A stretch of DNA of 64,000 nucleotides from Methylobacterium oxalidis (GCF_007992195.1 NZ_BJZU01000066.1:1-64000), one strand, 5' to 3'. Numbered from the stretch's first letter, positions 8,241 to 17,429 are shown. Made by a program: numbers and translations. The notes: generated by a model from the letters alone, not told the origin.

Positions 8241-8669
8241 TCAGCGCTCGCAATACTCCATGATGCTGCGGACGGGGTTCAGCGAGTGCACCCGGACCCC
8301 GTACTGGTTCAGGAGCAGCGCCATGGTCATCGGGCGGATGTTGGGGTCGCGCTCCATCGCCCGCTTCACGAAGTCGGCATGGGGCAGGAGCGCCAGTTGC
8401 CGGCCGCGGCGCACCGGCCTGCGGTCGCGGGAGCAAGTGGGCGCGAAGGTCGCGCTCGCGCGGGAGGGCTTCGCCTCCGCGTTCGATACGACCGCGGCGT
8501 CGCCGGCGCGCGACGGCTCGGTCGGCTGGTCCGTGTACTCCATGTAGAAGCTGACCACGTCATCCTCGGTCAGGCCGCGGATGATCTCCTCATCGCCCGA
8601 GTACAGGCTGTAGGTGCCCTCGTCGTTCTGACGCACACGTCGTTCCGGGACCAATCCTGGCCGCATCAT
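8241..8669 (-). CDS. Protein of unknown function (142 aa)
   Basis: No family recognised. The GTG at 8672, ATG 8669 and ATG 8666 are consecutive; GAGGGG just upstream fits the ATGs, and I give 8669. The N-terminal part is acidic (YSLYSGDEEIIRGLTEDD, VVSFYMEY), the middle is Ala/Ser/Arg-rich and looks unstructured, and the C-terminal 45 residues look folded (HADFVKRAMERDP, RPMTMALLLNQYG, NPVRSIMEYC). There is no signal peptide. It lies upstream of the fused sigma factor gene on the same strand, and the two upstream regions share a CTGTATG element, so they may be co-regulated. Confidence 0.65.
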   Translation of the reverse strand: MMRPGLVPERRVRQNDEGTYSLYSGDEEIIRGLTEDDVVSFYMEYTDQPTEPSRAGDAAVVSNAEAKPSRASATFAPTCSRDRRPVRRGRQLALLPHADFVKRAMERDPNIRPMTMALLLNQYGVRVHSLNPVRSIMEYCER

Positions 8670-9120
8670 CACCCCTCAGATTACGTGAGACGCGCCGTTG
8701 TATCATACTTGCTGTATGGATAAAGAGCTTTTTGTATTTGGAATATATTGACAGGAATCGCGCACAATACTGCAGCGGTTCGTGAAACATCACGCCCGCC
8801 CACCGGGCCGGGGGCCGGGAAACAGCCGCGGTGCCGGCTCGTCTTCCGGCCGCGCCCTCGGCTCCGACGCAGGCCGGACCCGGAACTCTCGGGCCTCGAA
8901 ACGACGAGCGGTGCGAAACGGTTCGGCCTGCGACAGCATGGCAGTTCCGCGCGCGGCGCAGGACGACGGCCTGACCCGCGTCCGGCGGCAGTCGATCGCC
9001 GGAATGACACCTCGTACTAGCCCGACCTAATACTTTACTTTGTTCAAGAGACTAGTTGTTCAGGAGAATTGATCTCAGTTTATAAATCCTAAAAATTGAC
9101 CCGAGAGACGGGAGCGAATC
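8670..9120. other. Divergent intergenic region, unknown gene / hemA
   Basis: 451 bases. Two AT-rich blocks (about 8690-8770 and 9020-9110) flank a GC-rich centre. The left block should hold the promoter of the minus-strand gene, with CTGTATG at 8712-8718 and, on the minus strand, AAGTATGATAC. The right block holds the hemA promoter and the direct repeat at 9040-9067. A plus-strand frame in the centre lacks a ribosome site and is not called. Confidence 0.5.
9040..9067 (+). promoter_or_regulatory. Direct repeat upstream of hemA
   Basis: TTGTTCAAGAGA (9040-9051) and TTGTTCAGGAGA (9056-9067) are 12-base direct repeats with one mismatch, spaced 16 bases start to start, 54-81 bases before the hemA start. 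The arrangement suggests a regulator binding in tandem; which one is unknown. Confidence 0.4.
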
Positions 9121-10596
9121 ATGAATTGCTCGGGTCAGTGCGCGAAGCCTCTGCCGATCGCCGGGTCAGCCTGGCCGGAGGCCGAGCGGCAATCGTTCCT
9201 CCTCTACTGCGCCCGCACCGGCTGGCAGACCGCGCGCCGGTTCGAGGGCAAGTGGGTCGATTCCGCGACCCTGATGGAGGAGCTGTCGCCCACCCACATT
9301 CTGCCGGGGCTGTCGCTGCAGGCGCCCGCCACCGGCCGGGAGGCGCAGGGTCTCGATCAGGCGGATCCCCTCGCCTACGGCGCCTACTTCACCCGCGCGC
9401 TCGAGGACCTGCGGTCGGAGAGCCGCTACCGGGTCTTCGTGGACATCGAGCGTCTGGCGGGCCGCTTCCCGGAGGCGATCTGGCACGCCGAGGGCGGCGC
9501 CCGCCCGGTCACGGTGTGGTGCTCGAACGACTATCTCGGCATGGGCCAGCACCCGGCCGTGGTCGAGGCGCTCGTCGAGACGGCGCGGCGGAGCGGGGCC
9601 GGCGCGGGCGGAACCCGCAACATCTCCGGCAACAGCCACCCGGTCGTGACGCTCGAGCGCGAGCTCGCCGACCTGCACGGCAAGGCGGCGTCCCTCGTCT
9701 TCAGCTCGGGCTACGTCTCCAACCAGGCGACGCTCTCGACGCTCGGCCGGCTGATCCCCGGTTGCCTGATGATCTCGGACGCGGAGAACCACAACTCGAT
9801 CATCGAGGGCATCCGCCAGTCCGGCTGCGAGAAGGCGATCTTCCGCCACAACGACCTCGCGCACCTGGAGGCGATCCTCGCCGCCGCGAAGGACCGCCCG
9901 AAGGTCGTGGTCTTCGAGAGCGTCTACTCGATGGACGGCGACGTCGCGCCGATCGCCGAGATCGCCCGGCTCGCCCGCCGCTACGGCGCGATGACCTATC
10001 TCGACGAGGTTCACGCGGTGGGCATGTACGGCGCGGGCGGCGCCGGCATCGCCGAGGCGCAGGGCGCGGCCGGCCTCATCGACATCGTCGAGGGCACGCT
10101 CGCCAAGGCCTACGGCGTCGTCGGCGGCTACATCGCGGCGGACGCCGCGATCGTCGACGCGGTCCGGAGCTGCGCGCCGGGCTTCATCTTCACCACCGCC
10201 CTCCCGCCCGCGACCGCGGCGGCCGCCTGCGCCTCGATCCGCCACCTCAAGGCGTCGGACGTGGAGCGCGTGGGCCAGCGCCGGCAGGTGGCGCGGGTCA
10301 AGGCCGCGCTCGCGGCGGCAGGCCTGCCCTTCGTCGATCGCGGCACGCACATCGTGCCGGTGCTCGTTCGCGACGCCGCCGCCTGCAAGGCGGCGGCCGA
10401 CCGCCTCCTCGACCGGCACGGCATCTACATCCAGCCGATCAACTACCCGACCGTGCCGCGCGGCCAGGAGCGGCTGCGCATCACACCGACGCCCCTCCAC
10501 ACCGACGCGCAGATCGCCGCCCTGGTGGAGGCCCTGACGGAGGTGTGGGGCGCGCTCGGCCTCGCGCGCACGCCCGGCCGCGTGCCCGGCCTCTGA
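9121..10596 (+). CDS. hemA: 5-aminolevulinate synthase with N-terminal extension
   Basis: PLP enzyme that condenses glycine and succinyl-CoA to 5-aminolevulinate, the first step of heme (and bacteriochlorophyll) synthesis by the Shemin route. Family hallmarks are present: [16 protein letters not shown], the Asp/His motif [10 protein letters not shown] and the PLP lysine K329 in GTLAKAYG. Family members usually read TLGKAFG, so the Gly to Ala and Phe to Tyr changes stand out. The usual protein is about 405 residues and starts near [13 protein letters not shown]; here that point is residue 85, giving an unexplained N-terminal extension of about 84 residues. ATG 9121 has GGAG six bases upstream and no better internal start exists, so the extension looks genuine. 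It may be a paralog rather than the housekeeping enzyme. Confidence 0.88.
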   Translation: MNCSGQCAKPLPIAGSAWPEAERQSFLLYCARTGWQTARRFEGKWVDSATLMEELSPTHILPGLSLQAPATGREAQGLDQADPLAYGAYFTRALEDLRSESRYRVFVDIERLAGRFPEAIWHAEGGARPVTVWCSNDYLGMGQHPAVVEALVETARRSGAGAGGTRNISGNSHPVVTLERELADLHGKAASLVFSSGYVSNQATLSTLGRLIPGCLMISDAENHNSIIEGIRQSGCEKAIFRHNDLAHLEAILAAAKDRPKVVVFESVYSMDGDVAPIAEIARLARRYGAMTYLDEVHAVGMYGAGGAGIAEAQGAAGLIDIVEGTLAKAYGVVGGYIAADAAIVDAVRSCAPGFIFTTALPPATAAAACASIRHLKASDVERVGQRRQVARVKAALAAAGLPFVDRGTHIVPVLVRDAAACKAAADRLLDRHGIYIQPINYPTVPRGQERLRITPTPLHTDAQIAALVEALTEVWGALGLARTPGRVPGL

Positions 10597-10624
10597 CGTC
10601 CCTGACGGATCGGGAGTGACGACG

Positions 10625-11827
10625 ATGCGATCGACGCGCCTTGCCGCGGGAATCGGGGCGGCCGTCCTGGCGGGCGGCGCCTTCCTCCACGGGATGCGCC
10701 CGCCCGCCCGGATGGAGGCGCTCGCCGCCCGCGCCGAGATCCCCGGGAGCCCGCCCGCCGGGCCGGCGACGCGCGGTCCCGAGCTGCCCGTGCGCGCCGA
10801 GTTCGCCCGCCTGGAGCGCGTGCCCGTGACCCGCACCGGCGTCGGCTGGGTCGAGCCGCTGGCCACCGTCAAGGTGCGCGCCCGGATCGAGGGCGAGATC
10901 GTCGAGCGGCGCGTGGAGGACGGCAGCGTCGTCGCGGAGGGCGACGTCCTCTTCCGGATCGACGACAGCGAGATCCGCGCCGTGGTCGCCCGCGACGAGG
11001 CGGCGCTCGCCAAGGACCGCGCGGCCCTGGCCCGCCTCGAGGCCGACCTCGCCCGCGCCCTCGAATTGCGGGCGCGCAGCGTCTCGACGCAGGTTCAGGT
11101 CGACCAGCTCACCGCCGAGACCCGGGCCGCCGCGGCCGCGGTGGCGGCCGCCGAGGCGTCGCTCCGGGCCTCGCGGATCAAGCTCGGCTACACGGTGGTA
11201 CGGGCGCCGATCGCCGGCCGGGTCGGCGTGGTGCGCAACGCCCGCGGCGATCTCGTCGGGCCGGCCGAGGGCCCGGCCGCAGCACTCCTGACGATCACGC
11301 CGATGCACCCGCTCCAGGTGAGCCTGACCCTGCCCGAGCGCGACCTCGACGCCCTGCGGGCGGCGATGGCGCAGGCCGGCCAGCGGCCGGAAGTGGCGGT
11401 CCATCTCGGCGGCGCGGAGCGGCCGGCCGCCACGGGCCGGATCCGTTTCATCGATTCCTCGGTCGATCCCGCGACCGGCACGATCCTCGTGAAGGCGCTG
11501 GTGCCGAACGAGGACGGCGCCCTCTGGCCGGGGCAGTACGCGCGCCTCAGCCTGACCCTCGGCGCGGGCGCCGACAGCGTGACGGTGCCGCTCGCCGCCC
11601 TGACGCAGGACCGGGCCGGCGCCGCCGTGTACGTGATCCGGCCGGACGGCACCGCCGAGCGGCGGACGGTCGAGGCCGAGGCCGCGGAGGGCCGGGCCGT
11701 GATCCGCTCCGGGCTCGGCTCGGGCGAGCGCGTGGTGGTCGAGGGTCAGGCGCGCCTGTTCGACGGGGCTCCGGTGACGGTCGAGAGCCGCGCCGTCGCC
11801 TCGGCCGGCGCCCCGGCATTCCGATGA
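10625..11827 (+). CDS. RND efflux periplasmic adaptor (membrane fusion protein)
   Basis: 400 residues. An N-terminal signal or anchor (AAGIGAAVLAGGAFL) is followed by a lipoyl domain (VEPLATVKVRARIEGEIVE), an alpha hairpin (about 115-170), the second lipoyl half (LGYTVVRAPIAGRVGVV) and a beta-barrel. This is the MdtA/AcrA type that links the inner-membrane pump to an outer-membrane channel. ATG 10625 was preferred over GTG 10616 because GGGAG overlaps the latter. It ends in an ATGA overlap with the permease gene, so the two form an operon. It starts 28 bases after hemA and may be co-transcribed with it; cargo is unknown. Confidence 0.9.
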   Translation: MRSTRLAAGIGAAVLAGGAFLHGMRPPARMEALAARAEIPGSPPAGPATRGPELPVRAEFARLERVPVTRTGVGWVEPLATVKVRARIEGEIVERRVEDGSVVAEGDVLFRIDDSEIRAVVARDEAALAKDRAALARLEADLARALELRARSVSTQVQVDQLTAETRAAAAAVAAAEASLRASRIKLGYTVVRAPIAGRVGVVRNARGDLVGPAEGPAAALLTITPMHPLQVSLTLPERDLDALRAAMAQAGQRPEVAVHLGGAERPAATGRIRFIDSSVDPATGTILVKALVPNEDGALWPGQYARLSLTLGAGADSVTVPLAALTQDRAGAAVYVIRPDGTAERRTVEAEAAEGRAVIRSGLGSGERVVVEGQARLFDGAPVTVESRAVASAGAPAFR

Positions 11828-14800
11828 ACCTCGCGGCCCCCTTCGTCCGGCGCCCGGTCGCCGCCATCCTGCTCGGGCTGGCCCTTCTCTGCGCCGGCCT
11901 CGCCTCCTACCGGCTTCTGCCGGTCGCGGCCCTGCCGCGGGTGGAGTTCCCCGTCATCCTCGTCTCGGCGCAGCTCCCCGGCGCGAGCCCGGAGACGATG
12001 GCGGGCGCGGTCGCGACGCCGCTCATCCGCGAGTTCGCGGCTCTGCCCTCGCTCCAGGCCATGAGCGCCACGAACACGACGGGCACCAGCGTGATCACGC
12101 TGGAATTCGCTCTCCACCGCGACATCGAGGGCGCGGCGGCCGACGTCCAGGCGGCGCTCGCCCGGGCACAGCGCCACTTGCCGACCGAGATGCTGACCGC
12201 GCCGAGCTACCGCAAGTTCAACCCGGCCGACGCGCCCGTCCTCCTCGTCGCGCTGACGAGCCGCGCCCTGCCGCTGCCCCGCCTCGACGCGCTGGCGCGC
12301 ACGCTCCTCGCGCCTGCTCTCTCGGCGGGCCAGGGCGTCGGGCAGGTCGTCCTGCACGGCGGCCAGAAGCGGGCCGTGCGGATCCGCATCGATCCGCAGG
12401 CCCTCGTGGCGCGCGATCTCGGACCGGATGCCGTCGAACAGGCGATCCGGGCCGCCAACGCCCAGACGGCCGTCGGCACCCTGACGGATGGGCAGCGGCG
12501 GGCGGCCCTGCGCGCGCCGACGCAGTTCGAGGACGCCGCCGGCTTCCGGGAGCTGATCGTGGCGAGCCGGGGCGGCCGGCCGCTGCGGCTCGGAGAGATC
12601 GCCTCGATCGTCGATTCCGTCGAGGACGACCAGGCCGGAAGCTGGCTCGACGGCGAGCCCGCCCTCGTCCTGGCAGTGCACCGCGAGCCCGGCTCCAGCG
12701 CCGTCGCGGTCTCGGACGCCGTGCGGCGGATGCTGCCGCGGCTCGGGGCCGAGATCGGCGGGGACGTCGCCCTGACGATCGTCAACGACCATTCGGGCGC
12801 GATCCGCGAGGGGGTCGGCGACGTCCTCGCGACGCTCCTGGCCACGAGCCTGCTCGTCGTCACCGTGATCCACCTGTTCGGCGGCGGCCTCGGCACGACC
12901 CTGATCGCCGGGCTCGCGGTGCCGCTCTCGGTGGCCGGCACCTTCGCCGCGATGCTGCTCCTCGGCTTCTCGCTCAACGCGATCACGCTGCTCGCGCTGA
13001 CCCTGTCGGTCGGGCTCGTCGTGGACGACGCGATCGTGATGCTGGAGGGCTACCAGCACCACCGCGAGGCCGGGCTCGGACCCGTCGAGGCGGCGCTGCG
13101 CGGCGCGCGCGAGATGGCCTTCACCATCGTCTCGGTCACCGTCTCGCTGATCGCGGCCTTCATCCCGGTCCTGTTCATGGGCGGGCTCGTCGGGCGGATC
13201 TTCCACGAGTTCGCCGTCACCGTCTGCGTCGCGCTGGCGATCTCCGCGCTCGTCTCGCTGACCCTGACGCCGGCGCTCGCCGGCCTGCTGCCCGGTGGGC
13301 CGGCGCGGGAGACACGCTCGCGCCGCGCCTTCGCGCGGGTGCTCGCCCTCTACGGACGCAGCCTGGACTGGTCGCTCCGGCACCGGGGCGTCGTCGTCCT
13401 CCTCTTCCTCGCCACGCTGGCCGGGACCGCCGCCCTCGGCCGGGCCATCCCGCGCGGGCTCTTCCCGCAGGAGGACCTGAGCCTCGTCACGGTCTCGACG
13501 GAGGCGCGGGCCGACATCTCCTTCCCGGCGATGGCCGCGCTCCAGGCGCGGGTCGACGCGACCCTGCGCGCCTCGCCTCACGTCGCCCACGTGGTGTCGA
13601 GCATCGGCGGGCCGGGCGCGAACGGCGCAGGCCCCAACCAGGGCCGGGTCTTCGTGGAGCTGCGGCCGCGCGCGGAGCGGGCCGGCCTCGACACGGTGCT
13701 CGCCGACCTGCGCCGCTCGCTCGACGCGGTGCCGGGCATCGCGAGCCTCGTGACGCCCTACCAGAACCTGCGCGGCGGGCGGCAGGGCCGCAGCCAGTAC
13801 CAGTTCGCCGTGCAGGGGGCGGACCTCGAGGAGATCGGCCGCTGGTCGGCCCGGCTCGCGGAGGCGATGGGCCGGGACCCCGCCTTCGTCGGCGTGACCA
13901 CGGACCTGCGCGACGCGGTCCCGCAGGTGACGCTCCGGGTCGACCGCGACCGGGCACGCCTCCTCGGCATCGGCTCCGACCAGCTCCGCTCCGTGCTCAA
14001 CCTCGGCTTCGGCCCACGCCAGGTCGCGACGATCCAGACGGGCTCGGACATCCACCCCGTCCTCGTCGAGTTCGCCAAGCCTCCGGCCGGGCAGAGCGTC
14101 GACCTCGACGGGATCCGGCTGCGGGCGAGCGGCGGCGCGCTGGTGCCGCTCTCGGCCTTCGCCACCGCCGAGCCGGGCCTCGGCCTGCAGGCGCTGAATC
14201 AGATCGGGCTGTTCCCCGGCGTCACCGTCTCGTTCGATCTCGCCCGCGGCGTCTCTCTCGGCGAGGCCGTGCGCCGCATCGAGGCGCTGCGCGGACAGGC
14301 CGGGCTCCCGGGCTCGGTGACCGTCACGTTCCTGGGCAGCGCCCGCACCTTCCAGGAGAGCGCGGGCAGCCAGGGGCTGCTCGTCCTGGCCGCCCTGCTG
14401 GCGGTCTACGTGATCCTCGGCATCCTCTACGGGAGCCTGTCGCACCCGCTCACGATCCTCGCCGGGCTGCCGGCCGCGGCGCTCGGCGCGCTCCTCGCCC
14501 TCGCCTGGGCCGGGCTGAGCCTCGACCTCACGGGCGTCATCGGGATCCTGCTCCTGATCGGAGTCGTGAAGAAGAACGCCATCATGGTCATCGACGCGGC
14601 CCTGGGGCGGCTCCAGGCGGGGGCAAAGCCCGCCGAGGCGATCCGGGAGGCGTCCCTGCGCCGCTTCCGGCCGATCGTGATGACGAGCCTCGTCGCCATC
14701 GTCGGCGCCGTGCCGCTCGCCGTCGGTTTCGGCGCCAGCCCCGAGACGCGCCAGCCCCTCGGCATCGCGGTCCTCGGCGGCCTCGTCCTGTCGCAGGTCC

Positions 14801-14907
14801 TGACGCTCTACGTCACGCCGGTCCTGTTCCTGTGCGTGCAGGGCGTCTCGGAGCGCGCGGCCCGGCTCGTCCGGCGCACGGCGCACCTCCCGCGCCCGTC
14901 GCGCTGA
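11824..14907 (+). CDS. RND efflux permease (MdtB/MdtC-like)
   Basis: Proton-driven inner-membrane pump subunit of 1027 residues, the normal size. The first membrane helix starts near residue 13, then a large periplasmic loop, helices 2-6 around 330-530, a second periplasmic loop, and helices 8-12 from about 850. The proton-relay motif LVVDDAIVMLE lies near 398-408 in helix 4. ERM-like motifs and the PxRLLP-type start place it in the HAE1/MdtB group. Translation is coupled to the adaptor by an ATGA overlap. The substrate cannot be told from sequence; no TolC gene is adjacent. Confidence 0.92.
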   Translation: MNLAAPFVRRPVAAILLGLALLCAGLASYRLLPVAALPRVEFPVILVSAQLPGASPETMAGAVATPLIREFAALPSLQAMSATNTTGTSVITLEFALHRDIEGAAADVQAALARAQRHLPTEMLTAPSYRKFNPADAPVLLVALTSRALPLPRLDALARTLLAPALSAGQGVGQVVLHGGQKRAVRIRIDPQALVARDLGPDAVEQAIRAANAQTAVGTLTDGQRRAALRAPTQFEDAAGFRELIVASRGGRPLRLGEIASIVDSVEDDQAGSWLDGEPALVLAVHREPGSSAVAVSDAVRRMLPRLGAEIGGDVALTIVNDHSGAIREGVGDVLATLLATSLLVVTVIHLFGGGLGTTLIAGLAVPLSVAGTFAAMLLLGFSLNAITLLALTLSVGLVVDDAIVMLEGYQHHREAGLGPVEAALRGAREMAFTIVSVTVSLIAAFIPVLFMGGLVGRIFHEFAVTVCVALAISALVSLTLTPALAGLLPGGPARETRSRRAFARVLALYGRSLDWSLRHRGVVVLLFLATLAGTAALGRAIPRGLFPQEDLSLVTVSTEARADISFPAMAALQARVDATLRASPHVAHVVSSIGGPGANGAGPNQGRVFVELRPRAERAGLDTVLADLRRSLDAVPGIASLVTPYQNLRGGRQGRSQYQFAVQGADLEEIGRWSARLAEAMGRDPAFVGVTTDLRDAVPQVTLRVDRDRARLLGIGSDQLRSVLNLGFGPRQVATIQTGSDIHPVLVEFAKPPAGQSVDLDGIRLRASGGALVPLSAFATAEPGLGLQALNQIGLFPGVTVSFDLARGVSLGEAVRRIEALRGQAGLPGSVTVTFLGSARTFQESAGSQGLLVLAALLAVYVILGILYGSLSHPLTILAGLPAAALGALLALAWAGLSLDLTGVIGILLLIGVVKKNAIMVIDAALGRLQAGAKPAEAIREASLRRFRPIVMTSLVAIVGAVPLAVGFGASPETRQPLGIAVLGGLVLSQVLTLYVTPVLFLCVQGVSERAARLVRRTAHLPRPSR

Positions 14908-14999
14908 GCGGACGCCGCCACCGTACGAGGGCGGACGTTTCACATCCCCGTCTCGCGGCCTAGTTCTCGCTTGTCCCGCGTCGGGGAGACGTCATCGCC

Positions 15000-15464
15000 A
15001 TGTTCGCACTGAGCCTTGCCCTCGTCGTGGGCGTCGTGACCGGCCTGCGCGCCATGACCGGGGCCGCCTGCGCCGCCTGGGCAGCCTATCTCGGCCTGCT
15101 GCCGGTGGCCGGAACCTGGCTCGGCTGGCTCGCTTCGCCCTGGACGGCCGGGATCCTGACGATCCTGGCGCTCGGCGAGTTCGTCACCGACCAGCTCCCC
15201 TCGACGCCGAGCCGCACGGTGCCCGTCCAGTTCGGCACCCGCGTCCTCGTCGGGGCACTGGCCGGGGCCGCCTTCGGGACCTACGGCGGTGCGATGGCGC
15301 TCGGCGCGCTCGCCGGCGCCCTCGGCGCCGTGGCCGGCACGCTCGGCGGCGCCGCAATCCGGGGCCGGCTCGCCCGGAGCTTCGGCCGCGACCGCCCGGC
15401 CGCGCTCATCGAGGATGGAGCCGCGGTCGCCCTCGCGATCCTCGCGGTGCTGGTGCTGCGATGA
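15000..15464 (+). CDS. DUF4126 membrane protein (154 aa)
   Basis: A small integral membrane protein with about four to five helices (for example ALSLALVVGVVTGL and WTAGILTILALGEFV), Gly/Ala-rich, matching the DUF4126 family of unknown function. The motif VTDQLPSTPSRT after the second helix is typical. GGGGAGA precedes the ATG. It overlaps the next gene by ATGA, so it is co-translated with the flavin oxidoreductase. No function is known; the pairing suggests a membrane partner for a redox enzyme, which is inference. Confidence 0.85.
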   Translation: MFALSLALVVGVVTGLRAMTGAACAAWAAYLGLLPVAGTWLGWLASPWTAGILTILALGEFVTDQLPSTPSRTVPVQFGTRVLVGALAGAAFGTYGGAMALGALAGALGAVAGTLGGAAIRGRLARSFGRDRPAALIEDGAAVALAILAVLVLR

Positions 15465-16840
15465 CCCGAAGCTTCGACGCGATCATCATCGGGGCCGGCC
15501 AGGCGGGGCCGCCGCTCGCCGGCCGGCTCACGGCGGCGGGCCGGTCGGTCGCGCTGATCGAGCGCCACCTGTTCGGCGGCACCTGCGTCAACACCGGGTG
15601 CATGCCGACGAAGGCGCTCGTCGCCTCCGCCTACGCCGCCCACCTGGCGAGCCGAAGCGCGGATCTCGGGATCGTCATCGACGGGCCGATCCGGGTCGAT
15701 CCCGCGGCGCTCAAGGCGCGCCAGCGCGCGATCGCGGAGACCGCCCGCGGCAACGTCGAGCGCTGGCTGAAGGGCATGGCGGGCTGCACGGTGATCGAGG
15801 GTCACGCCCGATTCACGGGCCCGCGCGAGGTCGCGGTCGGCTCGCAGCGCCTCACGGCCCCGCTGATCGTCATCGATGTCGGCGGGCGCGCCGCCGTGCC
15901 GGACCTGCCGGGGATCGGCACGGTCCCGTTCCTCACGAACAGCTCGCTCCTCCAGCTCGACCGCGTCCCCGAGCACCTCGTCGTGATCGGCGGCAGCTAC
16001 ATCGGGCTCGAGTTCGCCCAGATGTACCGCCGCTTCGGCGCGCGGGTGACGGTGGTCGAGCGGGGCGCGCGCCTCGTCGGCCGGGAGGATCCGGAGATCT
16101 CGGAGGCGATCGCCGAGATCCTGCGGGCGGAAGGGATCGCGCTGAGGCTCGGCGCGGAGTGCGTGCGCCTCGCGCCCCATCCGGACGGCGTCGCGGTCGG
16201 CGTGACCTGCACGGAGGGCGCGCCGGAGATCGTGGGCTCCGACCTCCTCCTCGCCGTGGGCCGCGTGCCGAACACCGGCGATCTCGGGCTCGACGCGGCC
16301 GGCATCGTCACGGACGCGCGGGGCTACATCGCGGTCGGCGACGACCTCCAGACCGCCGTGCCGGGCCTCTACGCGCTCGGCGACTGCAACGGGCGCGGCG
16401 CCTTCACCCACACCGCCTACAACGATTTCGAGATCGTGGCCGCCAACCTCCTCGACGGGCAGTCGCGGCGGGTGAGCGACCGCGTGCCGGGCTACGCGCT
16501 CTACATCGACCCGCCGCTCGGGCGCGTCGGGCTCACCGAGACCGAGGCGCGGGCGGGCGGCCGGTCGGTCCTGGTCGGCACCCGCCCGATGCGCCGGGTC
16601 GGCCGCGCCGTCGAGAAGGGCGAGACGGCCGGCCTGATGAAGGTCGTGGCGGACGCCGAGACGCAGGAGATCCTCGGCGCCGCGATCCTCGGAACCGGCG
16701 GCGACGAGGCCGTCCACGGCATCCTCGACATGATGAACGCGGGCGCCCGCTACCCGACCCTGCAATGGGCCGTGCCGATCCAACCGACCGTCTCGGAGCT
16801 GATCCCGACCGTCATCGGCGAGATGCGGCCGAGCCGCTGA
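15461..16840 (+). CDS. FAD-dependent pyridine nucleotide-disulfide oxidoreductase
   Basis: 459 residues, class I flavoprotein disulfide reductase fold: N-terminal FAD site (IIIGAGQAGPPLAGRL), redox-active disulfide GGTCVNTGCMPTK near residue 45, NAD(P)-binding Rossmann motif (VVIGGSYIGLEFAQMY) near 175, the FAD-binding LYALGDCNGRG near 305, and a C-terminal dimerisation domain. Such proteins are often called mercuric reductase, but the C-terminal vicinal Cys pair and the N-terminal metal-binding domain of MerA are absent, so mercury is not supported. The substrate is unknown. It shares an operon with the DUF4126 gene through a 4-base overlap. Confidence 0.88.
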   Translation: MTRSFDAIIIGAGQAGPPLAGRLTAAGRSVALIERHLFGGTCVNTGCMPTKALVASAYAAHLASRSADLGIVIDGPIRVDPAALKARQRAIAETARGNVERWLKGMAGCTVIEGHARFTGPREVAVGSQRLTAPLIVIDVGGRAAVPDLPGIGTVPFLTNSSLLQLDRVPEHLVVIGGSYIGLEFAQMYRRFGARVTVVERGARLVGREDPEISEAIAEILRAEGIALRLGAECVRLAPHPDGVAVGVTCTEGAPEIVGSDLLLAVGRVPNTGDLGLDAAGIVTDARGYIAVGDDLQTAVPGLYALGDCNGRGAFTHTAYNDFEIVAANLLDGQSRRVSDRVPGYALYIDPPLGRVGLTETEARAGGRSVLVGTRPMRRVGRAVEKGETAGLMKVVADAETQEILGAAILGTGGDEAVHGILDMMNAGARYPTLQWAVPIQPTVSELIPTVIGEMRPSR

Positions 16841-16868
16841 GGCGGCCGCGCCCCGGCGCGCTCAGCGG
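16834..16868. terminator. Bidirectional hairpin with both stop codons in the stem
   Basis: CCGCTGAG (16834-16841) pairs with CTCAGCGG (16861-16868), enclosing an inner CGCGCC/GGCGCG stem. The TGA of the oxidoreductase and the stop of the convergent gene both lie in the outer arms. Confidence 0.55.
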
Positions 16869-17155
16869 TTGCCGATCCCGGGCCCGCCCGCGGCGCCGCC
16901 CGTCCCGGGCGGACCGCTGGTCGGCGTGCCGCCGATATTCACGCCGGGATTCGTGCCGGGCACCGAACTCGGGCTCGGGTTGCCCGGGGCGACGTTGGCC
17001 GGGCGCGGGCCGGGCTCGGCCGCGCGGACCCCGCTCTCCACGCCCGTCGCCGTCCGTCCTGGCTCGCCCAGAGGATCGGCAGGCGCGCCCTGCGCCAGCG
17101 CTCCGCCCGCGAAGGCGAGCCCCAGGATCAGGGCGGGGATGAGAGGGGTCCGCAT
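16862..17155 (-). CDS. Small secreted Pro/Gly-rich protein (97 aa)
   Basis: The start at ATG 17155 gives a clean signal peptide (MRTPLIPALILGLAFAGGA, cleavage likely after ALA) and is preceded by GGAG. The mature part is low complexity and Pro/Gly/Asn-rich (GNPSPSSVPGTNPGVN, GGTPTSGPPGTGG). Probably periplasmic or outer surface; no family recognised. Small Gly/Pro-rich exported proteins of this style are common in Methylobacterium-like genomes. It converges on the oxidoreductase gene. Confidence 0.65.
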   Translation of the reverse strand: MRTPLIPALILGLAFAGGALAQGAPADPLGEPGRTATGVESGVRAAEPGPRPANVAPGNPSPSSVPGTNPGVNIGGTPTSGPPGTGGAAGGPGIGNR

Positions 17156-17228
17156 CGGAGGCGCTCCGTGGGTTCGAGGTCGGGGCCTCAACCCGCGGGA
17201 CGCGCGGTTGTTCAGGGCGCGGGCCGGC

Positions 17229-17429
17229 TCAGCGCCTGCGGCCGGTCGGGGTGAGGTCGCCTTCCATGGCCTTGATGGCGCTCGCCAGGGCCTTGTCCTC
17301 GCTGGAATGCGGGCGGTCCGAACGCTCCAGCAGCTTCCCGCTGCGTCTCAGGACCCAGCGATAGGCGCCGGCCGGCTTCTCCAGGGGGAGGATCTCGATC
17401 TCGTAGGGATGGGGAATCTCGTTCGTCAT
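17229..17429 (-). CDS. Small conserved-looking protein (66 aa)
   Basis: From ATG 17429 the protein reads MTNEIPHPYEIEILPLEK, then GAYRWVLRRSGKLLERSDR and a short helical segment DKALASAIKAMEGD. The pattern of short beta strands followed by a helix is like small cytoplasmic proteins of unknown function in Hyphomicrobiales. There is no signal peptide. The minus-strand upstream DNA contains CCTATATC, a possible -10. Function unknown. Confidence 0.6.
   Translation of the reverse strand: MTNEIPHPYEIEILPLEKPAGAYRWVLRRSGKLLERSDRPHSSEDKALASAIKAMEGDLTPTGRRR

Noticed and set aside
8748..9020. Plus-strand open frame before hemA, and TTGACA at 8748
   Set aside because: The frame lacks a ribosome site and is Arg/Pro-rich. 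TTGACA has no -10 at 16-18 bases.
9070..9085. Possible Fnr box (TTGATCTCAGTTTAT) before hemA
   Set aside because: Only the left half (TTGAT) fits; the right half ATCAA is absent.
11746..14943. A very long open frame on the minus strand opposite the RND permease gene
   Set aside because: It is a shadow of the permease frame in high-GC DNA: Arg/Gly/Asp-rich, with no domain and no ribosome site.
15461..16840. Mercuric reductase
   Set aside because: The C-terminal vicinal Cys pair and metal-binding domain are missing; only the general flavin disulfide reductase core is present.
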